A DNA stretch of 11,928 nt from an uncultured Bacilli bacterium (GTDB lineage: Bacteria > Bacillota_I > Bacilli_A > RF39 > UBA660): contig CANQXM010000036.1 in the NCBI GenBank assembly GCA_947627835.1, positions 1-11,928 on the forward strand, in the 5' to 3' direction. Of the stretch, positions 1 to 4,969 are shown one piece after another. The first letter of the stretch is position 1. Each line of letters begins with the position of its first letter. Position numbers and translations under genes: made by a program. The notes beneath the pieces are model-generated. The model saw nothing but the letters and a program-made list of their open reading frames with translations. It was not told the origin of the DNA and made no database searches.

Positions 1-693
1 TGGGGTTTTATTGTTTTTTAAGTTTTCGACGCGAACCGCACAGTAACGAGAGCAATTTTCGGTATCTTTGACGACGATGTCTAAATCATCTTTATCATTT
101 TTGGGATTTAGTAATTCGAGTGGCAACAATTCATGTTTGGTAATGGCTGCAATTTCTCTTGCAATACCATAATGTCCCCATAAGTCTGGACGATTTGTTA
201 ATGATTTGTTGTCAATTTCAATGATAATGTCTTCTACTGGTAAGTATTCTTTTAAGTCCATGCCAACTGGAGCATCTTCTGGAAGTTCCATGATTCCTTC
301 ATGGCTTGCACCAATTCCAAGTTCATCTTCCGCACATAGCATTCCTTCACTTAGAACTCCCGCAATTTTCTTTTCTGTAATAGTAAATCCTGAAACCATA
401 CCTCCTACTTTGACAAGAGGTGCTTTTAAACCAACTCTAACGTTGGGTGCTCCGCAAAGGATATTGTATTCTTTGGTTCCATCACTTACTTTTAAGATAT
501 GGTATTTTTCTTTGGTAGGATGATTTTCACAAGAAGTTATCGAAGCAATTACCACATCTTTCATATCGTTTCCTTTTTGGGTAATGTTATCGACTTCTGC
601 CGTTCGAATTGAAAATAAATCCCAAACTTTTAACCAATCAATTTCTTCACTATTTTTAATATATTTTTTTAGTTGATTACATGATATTAACAT
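1..693 (-). CDS. pheT: Phenylalanyl-tRNA synthetase beta subunit, N-terminal part (truncated by window edge)
   Basis: Partial CDS: 231 codons from the start at 693, continuing beyond the left edge (the full family protein is about 800 residues). PheT pairs with PheS in the (alpha-beta)2 enzyme that charges tRNA-Phe in the cytoplasm. My reading of the minus strand begins MLISCNQLKKYIKN. From about residue 41 it has the OB-fold tRNA-binding domain of bacterial PheT (VVIASI, then HPTKEKYHILKV, ILCGAPNVR, GLKAPLVKVGG, GVLSEGMLCAEDELG). The start of the B3/B4 region follows (EIDNKSLTNRPDLWGHYGIAREIAA), which carries the proofreading site. The ATG lies 7 nt after the pheS stop, and its ribosome binding site (AGGTGA) overlaps that stop, so the two genes are co-transcribed and probably co-translated under the upstream Phe T-box. 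No break is seen in the visible part. Confidence 0.96.
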   Translation of the reverse strand, partial: MLISCNQLKKYIKNSEEIDWLKVWDLFSIRTAEVDNITQKGNDMKDVVIASITSCENHPTKEKYHILKVSDGTKEYNILCGAPNVRVGLKAPLVKVGGMVSGFTITEKKIAGVLSEGMLCAEDELGIGASHEGIMELPEDAPVGMDLKEYLPVEDIIIEIDNKSLTNRPDLWGHYGIAREIAAITKHELLPLELLNPKNDKDDLDIVVKDTENCSRYCAVRVENLKNNKTP

Positions 694-700
694 AATTCAC

Positions 701-1708
701 CTACTCTATTCCAAAATTTTTCAGTTCTCGAATATCGCCGTTATTTAACACGCGAATATCGCTGATTTTATATTTCATCATTGCCAATCTCGTTAAGCCA
801 AGACCAAAGGCAAAACCGGTATAAACGGTTGGATCAATGTTACTCATTCGTAAGACATTTGGATGAATCATACCACATGGACACAATTCTAACCATCCTG
901 AATTTTTACAGGTTGGACATCCCGTTCCTCCACAAATTAAACAACTACAATCTAGTTCAAAACTTGGTTCGGTAAATGGGAAGAAACCTGGACGAAGGCG
1001 AACACGAACTTCTTTTTGGAAGATTTCTTTTAATAATGATTCCATGACATAAATTAGATTACTAATGGAAACATTTTTATCAATCACCATGCCTTCTAAT
1101 TGGAAGAAGGTATTTTCATGGCAAGCATCTAAGTCTTCATTTCGAAAGCATCTTCCGGGAACACAAATCCGAATGGGTGCACCATAATTTTGCATGGCTC
1201 GCACTTGATTTGGAGAAGTATGGGTACGTAGCAGTAAGCCATTATCTAACCAATAAGTATCTTGCATATCTCTTGCAGGATGGGTTTTGGGAATATTTAA
1301 GGCTTCAAAGTTATAGTATTCACTTTCCATCTCGGGACCGGATATTACGGTAAATCCCATTCTTTTTAAAATATCGGTGACTTCTTTTGAGACAATGGTA
1401 ATGGGATGAAGGGATCCAGAACTTTCCATAACGGGTTTCGTTTCATCAAAGGTGACATCATCACAGTTATTTAATTCTTCAATTTTATTTTCTACTTGTT
1501 CTTCTAGTTCCTTTTTGATTTGATTTAGTAAAGGACCATTTATTTTTTTCTCTTCTGGTGTCATATCTTTTAAACTACTTAATAAATTACTTAATTCACT
1601 TTTTTTCCCTAAATATTTTGATTTTACATTTAAAACATCGGCTTCTTTTTGACAATCTTTTAATTCATTTTGTAAGTTTTCTACTAATGTTTTTACTTTT
1701 TCTTTCAT
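701..1708 (-). CDS. pheS: Phenylalanyl-tRNA synthetase alpha subunit
   Basis: Catalytic subunit of PheRS, a class II synthetase; 335 residues, normal for the family. The N-terminal coiled-coil arm (about 1-85) is followed by the catalytic core: HPARDMQDTYW at about 143-153, THTSPNQVRAM, motif 2 starting FRNED near 188, FFQLEG at 201-206, and motif 3 GFAFGLGLTRLAM ending near 310. A Cys cluster (C254, C256, C259, C264, C267) resembles the CxxCxGxGCxxC knuckle of many Bacillota PheS proteins. Two key motifs deviate: FFQ replaces the usual FHQ, and GLTRLAM replaces the usual GxERxAM. I start at ATG 1708 because AGAAAGG sits at suitable spacing. A longer frame up to 1750 would begin inside the T-box terminator hairpin and is not credible. 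The gene is followed directly by pheT. Confidence 0.97.
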   Translation of the reverse strand: MKEKVKTLVENLQNELKDCQKEADVLNVKSKYLGKKSELSNLLSSLKDMTPEEKKINGPLLNQIKKELEEQVENKIEELNNCDDVTFDETKPVMESSGSLHPITIVSKEVTDILKRMGFTVISGPEMESEYYNFEALNIPKTHPARDMQDTYWLDNGLLLRTHTSPNQVRAMQNYGAPIRICVPGRCFRNEDLDACHENTFFQLEGMVIDKNVSISNLIYVMESLLKEIFQKEVRVRLRPGFFPFTEPSFELDCSCLICGGTGCPTCKNSGWLELCPCGMIHPNVLRMSNIDPTVYTGFAFGLGLTRLAMMKYKISDIRVLNNGDIRELKNFGIE

Positions 1709-1727
1709 ACGCATTTCCTTTCTAATT

Positions 1728-1757
1728 AAAAAATCCCTTACATGTAACATGCAAGGG
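1728..1757 (-). terminator. T-box intrinsic terminator upstream of pheS
   Basis: On the minus strand CCCTTGCATG (1757-1748), loop TTA, CATGTAAGGG (1744-1735), then A and six Ts. It has ten base pairs, including one G-U. Its 5' arm is also the 3' arm of the T-box antiterminator, so uncharged tRNA-Phe should prevent it from forming. No other terminator is visible after rubrerythrin, so it probably also ends that transcript when Phe is plentiful. Confidence 0.93.
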
Positions 1758-1949
1758 ACGAGTATTTACCCGCGGTACCACCCAAGTTTTAGCTTTTGTG
1801 CTAACTCTTTATTTTGATAACGGGGAATCCCGATTTTACTTTGCTACTTGAATTTCATTTTGATCTTTACTAAAAGTAATTTCAGCCCTGTTACTTTTTC
1901 TCTAAATTAGAATTATCAAAATTACTTAGGGGTTGCATTCTAACGTAAA
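1728..1949 (-). promoter_or_regulatory. T-box riboswitch, Phe specifier (UUC), controlling pheST
   Basis: The minus strand carries the T-box bulge core TGGTACC (1780-1774), preceded by GGG and followed by a 6-bp helix GCGGGT/ACTCGT with an AAAT loop (1773-1758). The downstream CGTCCCTTG overlaps the terminator, so antiterminator and terminator are mutually exclusive. Stem I can be drawn: AGTA (1926-1923), an 8-bp stem ATTTTGAT/ATCAAAAT (1922-1915 with 1864-1857), a distal 8-bp stem AAAAGTAA/TTACTTTT (1898-1891 with 1879-1872), then GAA-A-TTC-A, with specifier TTC at 1852-1850. This matches the AGUA/GAA specifier loop of known T-boxes and the Phe codon expected for pheS. A base helix TTTAC/GTAAA (1949-1945 with 1839-1835) places the 5' end at the rubrerythrin stop codon. 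A short hairpin TTAGC/GCTAA (1804-1789) is a candidate Stem III. The T-box identity is certain; helix details are drawn by eye. Confidence 0.95.
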
Positions 1950-2489
1950 TTAATAATTTTCAGCTTTTAATTCCATAAAGCTTTGTGGATGCTTGCATAC
2001 CGGACATACTTTTGGTGCTACTTTTCCAACGGTAATATGCCCGCAGTTTCTACATATCCAAACTTTTTCTTCACCACGTTCAAATACTAAGTTTTCTTCA
2101 ATATTGCCGATTAATTTTAAATATCTTTCTTCATGGTGACGTTCAATTTCTGCTACGGATTCAAACAAACGGGCGATTTCATTAAATCCTTCTTCCCGAG
2201 CTGTTTGAGCGAAATTTTTATACATATCCGTCCATTCGTAGTTTTCTCCACTTGCTGCATCTTTTAAATTAGTCATTGTATCTGGAACACTTCCACCATG
2301 TAATTCTTTAAACCACATTTTGGCATGTTCTTTTTCGTTATTGGCAGTTTCTTCAAAAATGGCAGCAATTTGTTCATAACCATCTTTTCTTGCTTGAGAT
2401 GCATAGTAGGTATATTTATTTCTTGCTTGACTTTCTCCAGCAAAAGCAGCCATTAAGTTACTTTCTGTTTTACTTCCTTTTAATTCCAT
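1950..2489 (-). CDS. rbr: Rubrerythrin
   Basis: Cytoplasmic non-haem iron peroxidase that reduces hydrogen peroxide with electrons from rubredoxin-type donors; typical of anaerobes and microaerophiles. It has 179 residues, close to the classical two-domain form. The N-terminal ferritin-like four-helix domain shows the diiron ligand pattern: E19 in AFAGESQARNKY, E52-x-x-H55 (NNEKEH), E82 and E85 (GENYEW), and E116-x-x-H119-E120 (EIERHHEERY). The C-terminal rubredoxin-like domain has C146-x-x-C149 (CRNCGH) and C162-x-x-C165 (CPVCKH) for a single Fe(SCys)4 site. The start at ATG 2489 is set by a perfect AGGAGG at 2501-2496; a longer start at 2504 would overlap this site. The gene is divergent from gmk with its own promoter. 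Its stop codon directly abuts the pheS T-box leader. Confidence 0.97.
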   Translation of the reverse strand: MELKGSKTESNLMAAFAGESQARNKYTYYASQARKDGYEQIAAIFEETANNEKEHAKMWFKELHGGSVPDTMTNLKDAASGENYEWTDMYKNFAQTAREEGFNEIARLFESVAEIERHHEERYLKLIGNIEENLVFERGEEKVWICRNCGHITVGKVAPKVCPVCKHPQSFMELKAENY

Positions 2490-2514
2490 TTTGTACCTCC
2501 TCATTTCTTTATTT

Positions 2515-2543
2515 ATTATAAAGATTTTTCTTTTTAAAGTAAA
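2515..2543 (-). promoter_or_regulatory. Promoter of rubrerythrin, with a PerR-box-like sequence
   Basis: The minus strand has -35 TTTACT (2543-2538, 4 of 6 to consensus), a 17-nt spacer and a perfect -10 TATAAT (2520-2515), followed by AGGAGG about 14 nt downstream. The sequence at 2521-2507 reads TTATAAT-A-AATAAAG. Its first half matches the PerR/Fur-type half site TTATAAT exactly; the second half is weak (4 of 7 to ATTATAA). PerR control of rubrerythrin is known in clostridia, but regulation here is only suggested. Confidence 0.75.
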
Positions 2544-2578
2544 GTTTTATTCATTATTTTTTATTTTAATTTGATGTA

Positions 2579-2587
2579 TGTTATAAT
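2579..2587 (+). promoter_or_regulatory. Extended -10 promoter of gmk
   Basis: TG-T-TATAAT is a perfect -10 with a TGn extension, about 18 nt before the gmk ATG. The sequence 17 nt upstream (TTTTAT) is a poor -35, so recognition probably rests on the extended -10. The predicted start near 2594 gives a leader of only about a dozen bases, just enough for the AGAGGG ribosome binding site. Confidence 0.75.
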
Positions 2588-2605
2588 ACGCAAAAGAGGG
2601 ATTAT

Positions 2606-3295
2606 ATGATTAAGAAGAAGAAAAATGGTAGTTTAATTATTATTTCTGGAACCACTTGTGCTGGTAAGGGAACGGTTATTCAAAAATTATTAGAGCGCAA
2701 TAAGAATTTAGCTTTATCCGTTTCGTATACTTCTCGTCCGATGAGAGAGGGAGAAGTGCATGGCATAGATTATTTTTTTGTAAGTCCAGAAGAATTTGAA
2801 GAAAAGATTCAACATGGCGATTTTTTAGAATATGCGAAAGTTCAGTATGGTATGTATTATGGAACGCCGAAGAAAGAAGTTAAGGAGTTACTAGAAAGTG
2901 GCAAAGATGTTATTTTGGAAATTGACGTACAAGGCGCACAACAGGTGAAGGCTTTATTTCCAGAAACTATTTTAATCTTTATTATGGCACCTTCGATGGA
3001 AGAAGTAAAACGCAGAATTAAAGAGCGTGGCAAAGAAAACAATGAACAAATTATTAAACGATTTCAAACTGCTTATCAGGAAATTAATGAAATTTCCAAA
3101 TATAATTATGTTGTCATTAACGATGTTCTTATGGATGCTGTGATGAAGATTGAAGCCATTTTAATAAGCGAACAATGTCGGGTCGATCGAATTGAAGAAA
3201 TTGCAGTTGAAAATCAAGAAGAAATTATTCATGAATTTTTAATGGATAAAAATTATGACAATCAATCGATTACTGAAAAAATGGAAGATTTATAA
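2606..3295 (+). CDS. gmk: Guanylate kinase
   Basis: Phosphorylates GMP (and dGMP) to the diphosphate with ATP; an essential step of cytoplasmic purine nucleotide synthesis. The 229-residue protein opens with the P-loop G15-TTCA-GKGT, followed by the GMP-binding signature SYTSRPMREGEVHGIDYFF (40-58; R44, R47, E50, Y56). Next come FLEYA (E75), the YYGTP turn (85-88), EIDVQGA (D107) and the lid region RIKERG with R151/R152-type arginines near KRFQ. The P-loop differs from the usual GPSGVGKGT by having T-T-C-A between the conserved glycines, but the GK[GS]T core is intact. The protein is about 20-25 residues longer than typical Gmk, through a charged C-terminal tail (about 205-229). AGAGGG at 2595-2600 supports the start. 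It is the only plus-strand gene here, convergent with murE. Confidence 0.96.
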   Translation: MIKKKKNGSLIIISGTTCAGKGTVIQKLLERNKNLALSVSYTSRPMREGEVHGIDYFFVSPEEFEEKIQHGDFLEYAKVQYGMYYGTPKKEVKELLESGKDVILEIDVQGAQQVKALFPETILIFIMAPSMEEVKRRIKERGKENNEQIIKRFQTAYQEINEISKYNYVVINDVLMDAVMKIEAILISEQCRVDRIEEIAVENQEEIIHEFLMDKNYDNQSITEKMEDL

Positions 3296-3315
3296 GTTCT
3301 TCCATTATTTTTTTT
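3280..3315. terminator. Bidirectional terminator shared by gmk and murE
   Basis: AATGGAAGA (3280-3288), a 9-nt loop, then TCTTCCATT (3298-3306) form a perfect 9-bp hairpin. On the plus strand it is followed by ATTATTTTTTTT-like sequence; read on the minus strand it is followed by a run of Ts (complement of the As at 3275-3281). The gmk stop codon (3293-3295) is in the loop, and the murE stop (3305-3307) overlaps the hairpin arm, so one element ends both convergent genes. Confidence 0.88.
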
Positions 3316-4669
3316 GATATTTTTTAATTTCTTCACTATCATCTAAGTGAATTTTTTCGTGACCTATAATTTGATAATCTTCATGGCCTTTTCCTAATAT
3401 TAGGGCGATATCTTCTTTTAAAATGGTATCGAGGGCTTTTTTTATGGCGGTTTTTCGATCTAGAATGACTTCATAGTTCTCTTTGGTTACGCCATTTAAA
3501 ATATCTTTGATGATGGCATTTGGATCTTCGGTTCTGGGATTATCACTTGTGAAAATAACATAATCACTTTTTTCAGTTGCAATTCGTCCCATAATAGGTC
3601 TTTTTAATGGATCACGATCTCCACCACAACCTACTAAGGTGATGATTCTTCCTTTACATAGTGAACGATAGGCATCAATTACTTTTTCAACGGCATCGGG
3701 CGTATGTGCGTAATCTACTACTGCATACCCTTCTTTCACTGGATAGGTTTCACATCTTCCTTTTGGTGGATAAATTTCTTTGGTGGTATTTATAATACTT
3801 TCAATATCAAACCCATATTCATGAACGATTGCTAGCGCTGTAATATAGTTATAAACATTAAACTTACTTGTCAAATTGGTTGTAATTTCATAGGTTTCTT
3901 TTTGATATTTGAGCGTTAGATTGGTGTGATCGGGAAATATTTCAAAGTTTTCAATCTCATAATCTGCTAACTCGGTTGAGATGGTCTTGGTATTTTTCCA
4001 TTTTTCTTTAAATTTAAACCCTGCTGGATCATCTTGATTGGTGATAAAAATACCATCTTTTTGTAAATAATCGATGATTTTTAATTTTGCTTCTAAGTAG
4101 TTTTCCATGGTTTTATGGTAATCTAAATGATCTTCGGTTAAATTTGTAAAAGCTCCAATTAGCAAGTTTAGTCCTTTGATTCGTTCATAACTTAGGGCAT
4201 GGCTACTTACTTCCATAACAATGGTGGTACAGCCTTTTTCTAAAGCTTCTGTGAATAACTTATAAATGGTTAAAATTTCTGGGGTTGTATTAGGAAGTTC
4301 GATTTTGTCATCTCCATAATAAAAACCGATGGTTCCCATGTAAGCAACATTGACCCCTAATTTTTTTAGCAGTTGATAAGTTAGATAACAAGTGGTTGTT
4401 TTGCCATTGGTTCCAGTTACCCCAATGATTTTTAATGATTTTAAGTTTTCACTATATTCTTCTTGTAGCTTTTCCTTTAAGTATTCTTCACTATTTGGAA
4501 CCACTTCGATGGGAACTTGGCAATTTACTTTTTTTTCACAAATTATTTTTACGGCCCCATTTTTGATGGCATCTTCGATATAGTCATGACCGTCAACGGT
4601 ATGACCTTTCATTGCTACAAATATGGATCCTGGTTTTACTTTTCTTGAATCAGTTTCGTATTTTATCAT
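3305..4669 (-). CDS. murE: UDP-N-acetylmuramoyl-tripeptide synthetase (MurE), probably meso-diaminopimelate-adding
   Basis: Mur ligase that adds the third amino acid to UDP-MurNAc-L-Ala-D-Glu in cytoplasmic peptidoglycan precursor synthesis. In order along 454 residues: a short N-terminal uridine-binding domain starting at the TDSRKVKPGSIFVAMKG motif, ATP loop GTNGKTT (86-92), VMEVSSHAL (151-159), FTNLTEDHLDYH, the carbamylated-lysine position K195 (YLEAKLKI), KGRCE (303-307), YAHTPD (320-325), GCGGDRDPLKRP, DNPRTEDP (376-383) and GKGHE (426-430). DNPR is the family motif for meso-DAP selection; lysine-type enzymes differ here. The N-terminus lacks some 25-35 residues that usually precede TxDSR, but AAGGAGGG lies 4-5 nt before ATG 4669 and fixes this start. 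It follows the DUF1292-like gene and also has its own promoter. Confidence 0.96.
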   Translation of the reverse strand: MIKYETDSRKVKPGSIFVAMKGHTVDGHDYIEDAIKNGAVKIICEKKVNCQVPIEVVPNSEEYLKEKLQEEYSENLKSLKIIGVTGTNGKTTTCYLTYQLLKKLGVNVAYMGTIGFYYGDDKIELPNTTPEILTIYKLFTEALEKGCTTIVMEVSSHALSYERIKGLNLLIGAFTNLTEDHLDYHKTMENYLEAKLKIIDYLQKDGIFITNQDDPAGFKFKEKWKNTKTISTELADYEIENFEIFPDHTNLTLKYQKETYEITTNLTSKFNVYNYITALAIVHEYGFDIESIINTTKEIYPPKGRCETYPVKEGYAVVDYAHTPDAVEKVIDAYRSLCKGRIITLVGCGGDRDPLKRPIMGRIATEKSDYVIFTSDNPRTEDPNAIIKDILNGVTKENYEVILDRKTAIKKALDTILKEDIALILGKGHEDYQIIGHEKIHLDDSEEIKKYQKK

Positions 4670-4690
4670 AAACCCTCCTTGATTAACTTT

Positions 4691-4699
4691 ATTATAACA
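4691..4699 (-). promoter_or_regulatory. Extended -10 promoter of murE
   Basis: The minus strand reads TG-T-TATAAT (4699-4691) in the 54-nt gap before murE, with AAGGAGGG following about 13 nt later. The -35 region at 17-nt spacing (TTTTAT) is weak. No terminator separates murE from the upstream gene, so murE may be expressed both from here and by read-through. Confidence 0.7.
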
Positions 4700-4723
4700 A
4701 ATGTTGTTTATGAATAAAAGACG

Positions 4724-4969
4724 CTATAATTGCGCCTTTAGTTCTTTGGTTAAAACCAGTAATTGTTCTGGATCTGTTACTTTTTCTACAAAAATTTCAT
4801 CATGATCTTGGATTTCTTCGATGATTGCTACATTGCTTGGAATGATTTCTTTTTTTTCATCGACGGCCATGACTAAGAAATATTTTTTATCTTGATAAGT
4901 GGTTTCATTTAATACGACATATCGTTCTTGATTTTCTAGGGTGATAATGGTATTTATTTCTAATTTCAT
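4724..4969 (-). CDS. Small DUF1292-like protein
   Basis: An 81-residue soluble acidic protein with no signal peptide or membrane segment. Its pattern of short beta strands (INTIITLENQERYVVLNETTYQDKKYFLVMAVDE) followed by an acidic middle and a helical end (DPEQLLVLTKELKAQL) resembles the DUF1292 (YrzB-like) family of Bacillota, whose biochemical role is unknown. I assign the family by general resemblance only. The ATG overlaps the stop of the upstream coiled-coil gene by one base (TAATG), and its AGGAGG (4984-4979) lies inside the last codons of that gene, so the two are translationally coupled. This tight link suggests that the products act together or are needed in fixed ratio (inference). 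murE follows 54 nt downstream. Confidence 0.8.
   Translation of the reverse strand: MKLEINTIITLENQERYVVLNETTYQDKKYFLVMAVDEKKEIIPSNVAIIEEIQDHDEIFVEKVTDPEQLLVLTKELKAQL

Noticed and set aside
206..523. 105-codon plus-strand frame
   Set aside because: It lies antisense to the conserved tRNA-binding domain of pheT, has no ribosome binding site, and is a composition shadow.
1709..1750. N-terminal extension of pheS (14 extra codons from ATG 1750)
   Set aside because: These codons lie inside the T-box terminator hairpin and U-tract. ATG 1708 has the proper ribosome binding site and family-like N-terminus.
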